From contig CAVPXS010000018.1 of NCBI GenBank assembly GCA_963709775.1, forward strand, positions 322,245-386,244: 64,000 bases of DNA, read 5' to 3'. The stretch is from Salinimicrobium sp963709775. GTDB lineage: Bacteria > Bacteroidota > Bacteroidia > Flavobacteriales > Flavobacteriaceae. Under the pieces are notes generated by a model. The model was not told the origin of the DNA. It saw only the letters and a program-made list of their open reading frames with translations, and searched no databases. Positions within the stretch are counted from its first letter, which is position 1, and every line of letters begins with the position of its first letter. Of the stretch, positions 1-7,444 are shown piece by piece. The translations under genes and the position numbers were made by a program.

Positions 1-940
1 TCACATGTTCGGCATTTTCCTTTTCGTCGGCCGCCAGGACCTTTGCGCTTGCAGCATCCTGTTCATCATTTCCGGTACGTTTGAAGGTTCCGGCGATGGG
101 GTGGATCTCGGCTTTTCCTTCTTTGACTACGAGTTGGGCTTCAGGTGAACTTCCAAAGATCTTAAAGCTTCCGTAGTCAAAATAGAAGAGATAAGGGGAA
201 GGGTTCACATTTCGCAAGGCACGGTAGACATTGAATTCGTCACCCTTGAATGCCTGAGAAAACCTTCGGGAGAGGACCAGTTGAAAAACGTCGCCGCGGT
301 GGCAATGCTCTTTAGCCTTTAAAACCATCTGCCGGTAACCTTCATCGGTTTCATTCGAAGCCGGTTCTCCTTCCGCAGAAAAAGAATAAGAAGCGAAATT
401 TTTTACTTTCAGAAGTTGCTCTATTTGCTCAAGATTGCTCTTTGAATTAAAGCTGTGGTCGAATATGTAGGCTTCATTGTTGAAATGGTTAATGGCTATT
501 ATATTCTGATAGATCGAATAATTGATCTCCGGGATTTCCAGGTCCTCCTTTTTCTTAGAAAGGTCGAGCTTCTCAAAATACTGCACACCATCGTAAGCGA
601 TATAACCAAAAAGACCTTCGTTGATAAAATTAAAGTCGGGACCAGTAGTGCTGAATTTTTTAGAAAAATCGTGAATACCGGCAGGAACATCAAAGTCCGG
701 TGAAATTTTGGTTTCTCTGGAAGTACCATCGGGAAAGGATTCTATGAAATGCCCTTTTTCAACCTTTACGCCTGCAATAGGATTGCAGCAAATGTAGGAG
801 AAGCTGTTTTCGTTCCCGTGATAGTCACTACTTTCCAGCAGCAGGCTGTTGGGAAAAATATCCCGAAGCCTTAGGTATACGCTCACCGGGGTAAAGGTAT
901 CGGCCAGGAGTTTTTTATAGGTAGTGTTGAGTTTGTACAT
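1..940 (-). CDS. trpE: Anthranilate synthase component I (TrpE), 3' end cut by window edge
   Basis: The protein starts MYKLNTTYKKLLADTFTPVS at an ATG at 940. It runs through HCHRGDVFQLVLSRRFSQAF and SSPEAQL to HPIAGTFKRTG at the window edge, the order expected for the chorismate-binding enzyme that makes anthranilate in the first committed step of tryptophan synthesis. The N-terminal part (PVSVYLRLRD, then LLESSD) matches the regulatory Trp-binding region of the family. About 313 codons are present and the C-terminal third lies outside the window. A Trp-rich leader peptide and an attenuator hairpin lie immediately upstream, which independently supports the assignment and makes this the first gene of a trp operon. 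Confidence 0.95.
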   Translation of the reverse strand, partial: MYKLNTTYKKLLADTFTPVSVYLRLRDIFPNSLLLESSDYHGNENSFSYICCNPIAGVKVEKGHFIESFPDGTSRETKISPDFDVPAGIHDFSKKFSTTGPDFNFINEGLFGYIAYDGVQYFEKLDLSKKKEDLEIPEINYSIYQNIIAINHFNNEAYIFDHSFNSKSNLEQIEQLLKVKNFASYSFSAEGEPASNETDEGYRQMVLKAKEHCHRGDVFQLVLSRRFSQAFKGDEFNVYRALRNVNPSPYLFYFDYGSFKIFGSSPEAQLVVKEGKAEIHPIAGTFKRTGNDEQDAASAKVLAADEKENAEHV

Positions 941-973
941 GTTTTTCTTTTGTTTTTACTGAAATGCGGGCAT

Positions 974-1005
974 AAAAAAAGGCTTGTCGTGATTGACAAG
1001 CCTTT
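974..1005 (-). terminator. trp attenuator terminator hairpin
   Basis: On the minus strand a perfect 8-bp stem (GGCTTGTC/GACAAGCC, extendable through flanking A/T pairs) with a 6-nt loop is followed by seven T residues. It sits between the Trp-rich leader and trpE. The loop and 3' stem sequence TCACGAC (992-986) is complementary to GTCGTGA in the end of the leader reading frame (1036-1030), giving the mutually exclusive antiterminator of classical attenuation. Confidence 0.9.
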
Positions 1006-1029
1006 GTATATGATTACAGGAGGTGTTGC

Positions 1030-1080
1030 TCACGACGATTCACGTAAGGACTTCCACCACCAGTTATTTTTGTTTATCAT
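1030..1080 (-). CDS. trpL: trp operon leader peptide
   Basis: This 16-codon frame reads MINKNNWWWKSLRESS and stops with TGA at 1032-1030. The three consecutive TGG codons at 1062-1054 are the sensor. The final codons and stop (1036-1030) carry GTCGTGA, which can pair with TCACGAC in the downstream terminator. A ribosome stalled on the Trp codons would leave this segment free to form an antiterminator; a ribosome reaching the stop would cover it and let the terminator form. The peptide is too short for ordinary gene finders. The assignment rests on the Trp run, its position before trpE and the hairpin. Confidence 0.92.
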   Translation of the reverse strand: MINKNNWWWKSLRESS

Positions 1081-1094
1081 GTTCATTAGAATAG

Positions 1095-1102
1095 CAAATA
1101 TA
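1095..1102 (-). promoter_or_regulatory. -7 promoter box of the trp operon
   Basis: TATATTTG on the minus strand matches the Bacteroidetes -7 consensus TAnnTTTG. It would start transcription near 1089, just ahead of the leader ATG at 1080. No convincing -33 element was seen in the A/T-rich stretch upstream. Confidence 0.6.
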
Positions 1103-1198
1103 GAAGGGAAATAATTCTAAAAAAATATTTTTTGGAAATATTTCTTAGGCATAAATAATCTGAAGTTGGAAAGGAGCTCTAAAAGAGCAGGTGATTCT

Positions 1199-1206
1199 TA
1201 TATTTG
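1199..1206 (+). promoter_or_regulatory. -7 promoter box of the rhodanese gene
   Basis: TATATTTG matches TAnnTTTG and predicts a start site near 1212. This falls downstream of a possible TTG start at 1166, so translation must begin at the ATG at 1232. Confidence 0.55.
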
Positions 1207-1231
1207 TGAGCATAAATTTAAAAATAAAATT

Positions 1232-1543
1232 ATGAAAGAAATAAATCAGGAAGAGTGGAGAGAAAAAATTGCAGAAGATAATGATGCCGTTATTCTGGAT
1301 GTTCGAACTGAACAGGAAGTAGAGGAAGGTTACATACCCGGCGCAAAAGTTATTGATATCTATAAAGGGCAGGAATTTATCGATGAAATTGATAAGCTGG
1401 ATAAGAGTAAAAATTATTACGTCTATTGCCGTAGTGGGAACAGAAGCGGTCAGGCCTGTACTATCATGGATCAAAAGGGATTTAAAAATACCTATAACCT
1501 TCTTGGCGGATTTTCTCAGTGGGAAGGAGAGAAGACAGAATAA
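1232..1543 (+). CDS. Single-domain rhodanese-like protein
   Basis: This 103-residue protein begins MKEINQEEWREKIAEDNDAV. It has the rhodanese fold signature DVRTEQEVEEGYIPGA and the active-site loop YCRSGNRSG, whose Cys would carry a persulfide. No signal peptide is seen, so it is probably a cytoplasmic sulfurtransferase or sulfur carrier. The frame is open upstream to a TTG at 1166, but that lies before the likely promoter box at 1199-1206, so ATG 1232 is preferred. The gene is monocistronic and ends at a strong hairpin terminator. The physiological sulfur acceptor cannot be told from the sequence. Confidence 0.9.
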   Translation: MKEINQEEWREKIAEDNDAVILDVRTEQEVEEGYIPGAKVIDIYKGQEFIDEIDKLDKSKNYYVYCRSGNRSGQACTIMDQKGFKNTYNLLGGFSQWEGEKTE

Positions 1544-1569
1544 TCCTACAAATAAATGTTAAAGTTCTA

Positions 1570-1602
1570 AAAGGCAGAATCCCGGTGATTCTGCCTTTTT
1601 TA
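1570..1602 (+). terminator. Terminator after the rhodanese gene
   Basis: The stem AAAGGCAGAATC/GATTCTGCCTTT has a short loop and runs into T residues just after the rhodanese stop. Confidence 0.85.
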
Positions 1603-1791
1603 TTTTTTCAAAACAGCAGCAGGAGCAAAGGTTATAAGGATATTTTAACATTTAAAAACCGGTATAATTACATTGATTTTTTGCTGTTAAATTCCCCAAA
1701 ATGCTGATGTAGTTGGTGTTAAAAAGTTTTATTTAAAGATTTAATAACATAGATTCGAAAAATCTTTTAACAATAACCTAAAATCTTTTCT

Positions 1792-3021
1792 ATGAATTTA
1801 AAGAAGTACTACTCAGGTTTTGCGGCTGCTTTGGCCCTAACTGCAATGGTGTCGTGTTCCCAGGACGAAACGCCGAATTCAGCAACTCCAGAGGAGCCTC
1901 AGGCTGCCCAATCCTATTCTGAAATTATTCCCGGTCAATACATTGTTGTATACAGGGAAGCAGGAAAAATGAGTGGCGATCACCATCTTAACAGTATGCA
2001 GGTTCAGCAAAAAACTCAGACTGTCTTAACCATGAACGAGGTGGAAGGTGCCGAGATCGTAAATGTTTATAGCGCTGCACTATCGGGCGTGACGTTGAAA
2101 ATGTCCAAAAGTGCTGCTCTAAAGTTGAGCAAAAGCAAAGATGTTGCTTATGTAGAGCAAGACAGGATTGTAGCTCTTGCCCCTCCATGTGGGACTAAAA
2201 ATGGCGAACCATGTCCAGATGACGGTGGTGGCGACACCGGTGGAGGAACAGGTACTCAAACAACGCCTTATGGAATAACACGCGTGAATGGTGGAGTTGC
2301 CTACACCGGCAGCAATGTTGCCTGGATCCTTGACAGTGGGATCGACATTGACCATGAAGATCTTAATGTAGATGCTTCCCGTGGGTTTAACGCATTTACT
2401 TCTGGAAGGGATGCCGGGGCTCCAGATGACAATAATGGTCATGGAACACATGTGGCAGGTACTGTAGCTGCTCTTGATAATAATGTGGGAGTAATCGGAG
2501 TTGCTGCCGGAGCAACCGTTGTTCCTGTTAAAGTACTTGACAGCCGTGGAAGCGGATCTTATTCCGGAGTTATTGCCGGGGTGAACCACGTTGCTCAATA
2601 CGGTCAAACAGGAGATGTTGCCAATATGAGTTTAGGAGGACCAACCTCAAAAGCGCTTGATGATGCAATATTAGCTGCATCTTCAAAAGTTAAATTCGCT
2701 CTTGCAGCGGGTAATGAAAGTGCAGATGCCAATAATTCCTCACCGGCCAGAGTGAATGGAACAAATATCTATACAGTTTCTGCACATGATTCTTCAGATA
2801 GGTTTGCATCTTTCTCTAACTATGGAAATCCACCTGTAGATTACGCAGCACCAGGAGTATCAATTAACTCAACATGGAAAAACGGCGGATACAATACTAT
2901 AAGTGGAACTTCAATGGCCTCACCACACGTAGCCGGTATCCTTTTATTGGGTAACGTTTCTTCCGGAGGAACAGTATCGGGAGACAGGGATAATAATCCA
3001 GACACTATTGCTGTACATTAA
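1792..3021 (+). CDS. Subtilisin-like S8 serine protease, predicted lipoprotein
   Basis: This 409-residue exported protease has a signal peptide ending in a plausible lipobox (TAMVSC, Cys near residue 22), so it is probably anchored in an envelope membrane. A propeptide resembling the I9 inhibitor family follows (GQYIVVYRE ... VAYVEQDRIV). Next come a Gly/Asp-rich linker with two Cys and the S8 catalytic domain. The triad is visible: Asp in ILDSGIDIDHEDL (about 180), His in NGHGTHVAGT (about 216) and Ser in GTSMASPHVAG (about 373). The likely role is extracellular or periplasmic proteolysis, with the propeptide keeping the enzyme inactive until cleavage. The gene stands alone, followed by a terminator. 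The family call is secure; the substrate is unknown. Confidence 0.95.
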   Translation: MNLKKYYSGFAAALALTAMVSCSQDETPNSATPEEPQAAQSYSEIIPGQYIVVYREAGKMSGDHHLNSMQVQQKTQTVLTMNEVEGAEIVNVYSAALSGVTLKMSKSAALKLSKSKDVAYVEQDRIVALAPPCGTKNGEPCPDDGGGDTGGGTGTQTTPYGITRVNGGVAYTGSNVAWILDSGIDIDHEDLNVDASRGFNAFTSGRDAGAPDDNNGHGTHVAGTVAALDNNVGVIGVAAGATVVPVKVLDSRGSGSYSGVIAGVNHVAQYGQTGDVANMSLGGPTSKALDDAILAASSKVKFALAAGNESADANNSSPARVNGTNIYTVSAHDSSDRFASFSNYGNPPVDYAAPGVSINSTWKNGGYNTISGTSMASPHVAGILLLGNVSSGGTVSGDRDNNPDTIAVH

Positions 3022-3041
3022 GAGACAAAAAATTTTAAAAG

Positions 3042-3067
3042 AAAGCATCCTTCGGGGTGCTTTTTTT
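3042..3067 (+). terminator. Terminator with UUCG tetraloop after the subtilase
   Basis: The stem AAAGCATCC/GGGTGCTTT closes a TTCG tetraloop and is followed by a T run. Confidence 0.9.
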
Positions 3068-3073
3068 CGTTTT

Positions 3074-3089
3074 AATGACTTTGGTCAGC
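3074..3089 (+). promoter_or_regulatory. Crp/Fnr-like operator upstream of the racemase
   Basis: AATGACTTTGGTCAGC contains TGAC-N4-GTCA, the dyad typical of Crp/Fnr-family sites. Its centre lies about 43 bp before the start predicted from the -7-like TACCTTTA at 3111-3118, a normal activator position. Similar boxes occur at 18558-18577 and 29587-29602. Confidence 0.4.
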
Positions 3090-3135
3090 CCTGCGGCAAA
3101 GTGTTATAAGTACCTTTATACAAACTTTACCACCC

Positions 3136-3834
3136 ATGCGTACTCTCGGATTAATTGGCGGCACTTCCTGGCATTCGTCCATAGTTTATTACCGGCTCAT
3201 CAATGAGATGGCCGGGAAAAGGACAGGAACTCAAGCAAACCCTCCCCTCATACTTTACAGTCTTAATGTAGAACTTATGCGGGAGCATGATATTGATAAA
3301 ATAAAGACAACTTATTTGCACATAGCCCGCAAACTTGAAATTGCCGGCGCCCGGGCAATAGTTATCTGTGCCAATACACCACACCTGGTCTACGAATACG
3401 TGCACGATAAAATATCCATTCCCATTTTACATATTGCCGATGCTATAGGAATGGAAGCTACTCGTAAAGGTTATAAGAAATTGGGATTACTGGGCACACG
3501 GGCTACCATGAAAGGAGATTTCCTTCATAAGCGGCTTAAAGAGAAATTCGGGATTGAAACCATTATTCCTGAAGAGGATTTTATGGATGAGATCCATCAT
3601 TATATTGCTGCGGAACTCACTCGCGGAAAATTTACGGAATCTGCAAAGTCTTTCTTTCTTGACCATATACAGTTGCTAAAAGAAAAAGGGGCCCAGGCAG
3701 TGATCATGGGTTGCACCGAATTACCGCTTTTAATAAGTGAAGAGGACACAGACCTCCCTTTGTTGCAAAGCACTAATCTTCATGCAAAAATGGCTGTGAA
3801 TTTTGTCTTTCAAAAAGAACAGACAGGTACATAA
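3136..3834 (+). CDS. Aspartate/glutamate racemase family protein
   Basis: The 232-residue cytoplasmic protein opens MRTLGLIGGTSWHSSIVYYR, the hallmark start of the Asp/Glu/hydantoin racemase superfamily. The two catalytic Cys expected for PLP-independent racemases are both present: VICANTPH near residue 80 and MGCTELPLL near residue 197. Length and motif order fit the YgeA/RacX broad-specificity amino-acid racemase branch rather than MurI. Such enzymes make D-amino acids used in wall remodelling or signalling, but the substrate is not predictable here. The gene has its own terminator and a possible Crp/Fnr-like site about 50 bp upstream. Confidence 0.88.
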   Translation: MRTLGLIGGTSWHSSIVYYRLINEMAGKRTGTQANPPLILYSLNVELMREHDIDKIKTTYLHIARKLEIAGARAIVICANTPHLVYEYVHDKISIPILHIADAIGMEATRKGYKKLGLLGTRATMKGDFLHKRLKEKFGIETIIPEEDFMDEIHHYIAAELTRGKFTESAKSFFLDHIQLLKEKGAQAVIMGCTELPLLISEEDTDLPLLQSTNLHAKMAVNFVFQKEQTGT

Positions 3835-3840
3835 ATAAAG

Positions 3841-3874
3841 AAGAGAGATCCCCCAATCTCTCTTCTTCTTTTTA
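3841..3874 (+). terminator. Terminator after the racemase
   Basis: The stem AAGAGAGAT/ATCTCTCTT has a C-rich loop and is followed by a T-rich tail. Confidence 0.8.
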
Positions 3875-3981
3875 AACAAAAATTTACAAATTACCTTTTG
3901 ATTAGATCATGTCTTAATTAAAGGTATGTGTAAAGATAACGTATTTGGGCTTAAAAAACCTATGGGTGAATTCCCCTAGTT

Positions 3982-4776
3982 TTAAGCATGAAATCTTCTG
4001 TACTTCGCCATGAGGAACATATAAGCCGCATAGGCTACAAGACCGGCAGCCACCACTCCCATTAACCATGGGCCGTAAGCCGAATCCTGAAGGAATCCAA
4101 AAGCTTCCTGTGTTGTCTTTATTTCTGAAGGATTAGAATTTACAGCAGCCTTGACTGCAAAGAATCCAATGATCAGCAGGATCACTCCCCGGGCACTCAA
4201 ACCAAATTCCGCAGTTTTCTTTACGCTCTCTCTCTTCTTTTTGTCGTCGAGGGCGGCAAGACCAAGTTTCTTATAATAATCGTTCTTATAGGCTTTTACA
4301 AATTGGAAAATACCGGCGATAATAATTCCTACACCTACTATCCCAATGATCCAGAGTCCTGTTTCACTTGCCAAAAAAGAGGATTTTTGGGCAGAACCGG
4401 AGGAGCCGGAGCTGCCTTTTCCCGAGCCAAAAGCTTTTAGGGCTGCAAGAACTCCAAAGCCCAGATACAGGAGTCCACTACAAAAGAAGGCGATGCGTTT
4501 TGCCGTACCTTTTTTATCATCTCCAATATTCTCTGGATCCTTTATAGCCTGTATAAATCTCCAGGTGGCATAACAAGCTAAACCTATTGCCATTAAAATT
4601 AACAGGATATTACCGAATGTTTGTTTTTCCAGAAACTCAAGAACCTTTAACTGCCCTGCCTTTTGGCCACCCATATCAAAAGCGGCTTTAAAGGTCAAAA
4701 CTCCAATAATTCCATATACCACTCCCTTTGCTACAAAGCCGGTGCGGGCCATAGTCTTAATCTTACTGTCTATCAT
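3982..4776 (-). CDS. DUF1206 multi-pass membrane protein
   Basis: The 264-residue protein has about six hydrophobic segments arranged as three repeats of two. Each repeat starts with an aromatic/glycine motif such as ARTGFVAKGVVYGIIGVLTF (residues 10-29) and AEFGLSARGVILLIIGFFAV (about 188-207). This triplicated pattern is diagnostic of DUF1206, an inner-membrane family of unknown function. A Gly/Ser-rich linker (GSGKGSSGSSGSAQ) joins the middle repeat. The gene stands alone and no export signal beyond the TM helices is seen. Confidence 0.85.
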   Translation of the reverse strand: MIDSKIKTMARTGFVAKGVVYGIIGVLTFKAAFDMGGQKAGQLKVLEFLEKQTFGNILLILMAIGLACYATWRFIQAIKDPENIGDDKKGTAKRIAFFCSGLLYLGFGVLAALKAFGSGKGSSGSSGSAQKSSFLASETGLWIIGIVGVGIIIAGIFQFVKAYKNDYYKKLGLAALDDKKKRESVKKTAEFGLSARGVILLIIGFFAVKAAVNSNPSEIKTTQEAFGFLQDSAYGPWLMGVVAAGLVAYAAYMFLMAKYRRFHA

Positions 4777-4909
4777 AATCTTGTTGTTGGTTTTTTTCTA
4801 AATTAAGGGAAAGAGATGTGATCCACCAATGAATTATGTATATTTTAAGGTAATGCCCTTAAAAAGCTAAGAAAAAGGAAAAATTTTCGTGGTATTTCTA
4901 CGGCCTCTT

Positions 4910-5371
4910 CTACGGTTTAAGCAGCTCCTGTAACTTTTGGCTTTCTGCTTTTTGAGCGTAGCTGTATGCAGTATTCCCCTTCACATCCCTCATTGATTTA
5001 TCTGCTCCGTTTTCCAGCAACAGGTGGGTGATCTCCAGTTGATTGAACATCGCCGCAAAAATAAGAGGTGTAGCCCCGCCGAAATTCCTGGCATTGACAT
5101 CAGCACCACGGTTGATTAACAGCCGGGCGATCTCAAGGTTGCCTTTAAAACAAACTCCCATGAGGGCCGTATTTCCCGCAACGTCTTTTGCATCAATATC
5201 GGCACCATGCCCGAGCAGGACCTGTGATACTTCAGGTTGTTCATTGTAGGTTGCGAGAACAATAGGAGGGAAGCCTTTTTCATCTTTTTGATTTACAAGG
5301 GAAGGATCCTGCTTCAGCATTTGTTCGACTGCTTCGGTATTACCCGATCTAATATTTTCGTAGAATTCCAT
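4910..5371 (-). CDS. Ankyrin-repeat protein
   Basis: This 153-residue soluble protein is built almost entirely of four ankyrin repeats. The helices and turns read GNTEAVEQMLKQDPSLVNQK, GFPPIVLATYNEQPEVSQVL, NTALMGVCFKGNLEIARLLI and ATPLIFAAMFNQLEITHLLL. Ankyrin proteins mediate protein-protein contacts; small bacterial versions often sit beside catalases or stress genes, but no partner is encoded next to this one. A copy of the recurring palindrome (5391-5409) lies 20 bp upstream of the start. The partner is unknown. Confidence 0.9.
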   Translation of the reverse strand: MEFYENIRSGNTEAVEQMLKQDPSLVNQKDEKGFPPIVLATYNEQPEVSQVLLGHGADIDAKDVAGNTALMGVCFKGNLEIARLLINRGADVNARNFGGATPLIFAAMFNQLEITHLLLENGADKSMRDVKGNTAYSYAQKAESQKLQELLKP

Positions 5372-5390
5372 ATCTGTAATTTAAGAGGCG

Positions 5391-5409
5391 TCAAAAGTGT
5401 GTTTTTTCA
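5391..5409. promoter_or_regulatory. Degenerate copy of the recurring 19-nt palindrome
   Basis: TCAAAAGTGTGTTTTTTCA is a diverged match to TCAAAAATGGCATTTTTGA, just upstream of the ankyrin gene. Confidence 0.3.
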
Positions 5410-5474
5410 GCTTCAGATTTTATTAGAATTAATCCGGACTGGTAAACCTTACTTCTGTAATTCAATTTTAATGT

Positions 5475-7295
5475 TTATAAACCGGGAATGGTACCAGTAC
5501 CTTTGCTCTTTTGTTCGGCAGAACCTTCCGGCGGATACTGGATCTTATCTTCGATCTCTTTGATATGCTCAGGATCGAATTTAGGCAGCTGCAAGTCTCC
5601 TTTCTCTTTCCATTGGCGAACCTTCTCTTCGGCAGTTTTGGATTTTTCCTTTGAAAGACCGGTATCTTTTCCGAAGTAAATGGTTTGAGATGGGAAAGCG
5701 AAACCTGTACCGCTCTCTCCAACTACATCCATGATACGCAGGAGCAGGTCTTCCTTCACTTCCAGGTATTCATCATAGGTGCTCACCTTTATATACGTGA
5801 AAATTTCAAGGTTTATGGAATCCGATCCCAATTCTATGAAGCGAACCCTTGTAGTGTCTGAAGTTACTATGGGATGAGCATATAAAATGGATCTCAACTC
5901 AACTAAAAGATATCTTATTTGGTCCGGGGTGGTCTCATATCGCAAGCCTATGACGGTATTAAACCAGAATTTATCCCGGTGGGCATAATTTTCGATTTTA
6001 CTGGAGGAAAATTCCCCGTTGGGAATAGTAACTACTGTCCTGGCGAGGGTCCTTATTCTTGTCGAACGCATTCCCACCTTTTCCACGGTTCCTACTGTGT
6101 CTCCCACTTTACAGAAATCACCTACCCTTATTGGTTGGTCTGTAATAAGGGTCACACTACCCACAAAATTTTCGATAGTTTTTTGAGCTCCCAGGGCAAG
6201 GGCAATACCACCAATTCCCAGGGCGGCAAGGCCGGTGGTGACATCTACTCCTATGGTTCCTAAAACGGCAATTATACCAAAAATTATGATCGCAATTTTC
6301 GCAGCCCTTTTCAGAAAAAGCGCAACAGAGACTCCCGAAAGATTTCCGCGGGAACTCATCCTGTTTGTGCTAAAGTTTCCGAGGAATTCCGATAGGCGCC
6401 ACAAGAGGATTAGGAAAGCCAGTAAACCAATAATTATCGAAATGCCACTAAATCGTTGCCGCAGGATGATACTAATCCCGATTTCCTGTGACAGCACCAC
6501 AAAAAGCCATACTGCAAGATAAAGTTTGACCGGCAGGGCAAAAGCCTTTAGCACCCCGGATGTAGGCTCTGTTCGGGCTCTTTTCCAGATAAGGGGAATA
6601 ATGTAAAGGAAAAAATGGATAATGAGCCAGGCAATCACATACGAGAAAGCGGCTAACAGCAGGATGGCCAACCATTGTCCTATCGTTGCTCCCCACAGTT
6701 CATATCGCTCTAATATTGGAGGCATTATTCGGCTAAGCAGCAGGACATTTTCTTCCAGGACCGAGAGCTCCTCTATATATTGTACGGTTTGATCTGAAAA
6801 CAACCAGAGTGGTCCTCCCAGAGGTCCTTCTACCTTTTCGAGCAAAATATCATAATCTTCCCCCGAAGTGCTAATTGTTCCCACCCGCTCCAAATGATTG
6901 GGCAGGTCGTCATCCAGCCGTCCCTCAACATCTTTGCTCAACCACGAATAAGGCATCATTTGCCCGCGTTGATTGAGCAGGATTTGAAGTTCTCTTGCCA
7001 GTTCTGCACTTCGCTCATCTTCTAATTCCCCTTCCGAGGTATAAAAATATTCTCCTGCCAGATCATAATTTTTATCGGCAACGGCAGAGATGAATCCGGC
7101 GACACTTCCACGGGGAGTACGTCTTTTTAGGGCGTCTTCGGGCCATTCGGGTTCTTCAGATTCTGTTTCAGACTGCATTCCGGGAATTTGCGCATGCATT
7201 TCGGCGGAAGCCAATAGCTGAAAGACAAAGATTAAGCTGAAGAGTATTAAAATATTTCTTTTAAAAATGGGGTTTTCGGGGAAGGTTTTTGTCAT
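5475..7295 (-). CDS. Large MscS-family mechanosensitive channel
   Basis: The 606-residue protein starts with a cleavable signal peptide (ending near EMHAQ). A periplasmic domain of about 170 residues follows, then several TM helices from about residue 200. The MscS pore-lining helix and beta domain are clear: GLAALGIGGIALALGAQKTI, then VGSVTLITDQPIRVGDFCKV and TVVTIPNGEFSSSKIENYAH. The C-terminus is charged and Pro/Lys-rich. Channels of this class open under membrane tension to release solutes after hypo-osmotic shock; the extra periplasmic domain makes it an MscK-like or long MscS variant. A palindrome copy lies 34-52 bp upstream. Confidence 0.92.
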   Translation of the reverse strand: MTKTFPENPIFKRNILILFSLIFVFQLLASAEMHAQIPGMQSETESEEPEWPEDALKRRTPRGSVAGFISAVADKNYDLAGEYFYTSEGELEDERSAELARELQILLNQRGQMMPYSWLSKDVEGRLDDDLPNHLERVGTISTSGEDYDILLEKVEGPLGGPLWLFSDQTVQYIEELSVLEENVLLLSRIMPPILERYELWGATIGQWLAILLLAAFSYVIAWLIIHFFLYIIPLIWKRARTEPTSGVLKAFALPVKLYLAVWLFVVLSQEIGISIILRQRFSGISIIIGLLAFLILLWRLSEFLGNFSTNRMSSRGNLSGVSVALFLKRAAKIAIIIFGIIAVLGTIGVDVTTGLAALGIGGIALALGAQKTIENFVGSVTLITDQPIRVGDFCKVGDTVGTVEKVGMRSTRIRTLARTVVTIPNGEFSSSKIENYAHRDKFWFNTVIGLRYETTPDQIRYLLVELRSILYAHPIVTSDTTRVRFIELGSDSINLEIFTYIKVSTYDEYLEVKEDLLLRIMDVVGESGTGFAFPSQTIYFGKDTGLSKEKSKTAEEKVRQWKEKGDLQLPKFDPEHIKEIEDKIQYPPEGSAEQKSKGTGTIPGL

Positions 7296-7328
7296 GATTC
7301 TCAGCTGAAGGTTCTGCTAAATAAGGTG

Positions 7329-7347
7329 CCGAAAATGGCATTTTTGA
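7329..7347. promoter_or_regulatory. Copy of the recurring 19-nt palindrome, upstream of the MscS gene
   Basis: CCGAAAATGGCATTTTTGA keeps the core GAAAATGGCATTTTTGA of the consensus and lies just before the channel gene start at 7295. Confidence 0.5.
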
Positions 7348-7444
7348 CCTGCTTTTCTTCGGAATTTTTCAGGAAGATATAAAGATAAGAAAAATCAAAT
7401 AAGCTACTGAAGGTGTTAAGGAAGCTTTTTAATTTCCAGGACGG

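Noticed and set aside
1166..1231. Longer TTG start for the rhodanese
   Set aside because: It lies upstream of the likely promoter box at 1199-1206 and adds a non-conserved N-terminus.
2119..2607. Minus-strand frame opposite the subtilase
   Set aside because: Lies within the catalytic domain coding region and has no independent support.
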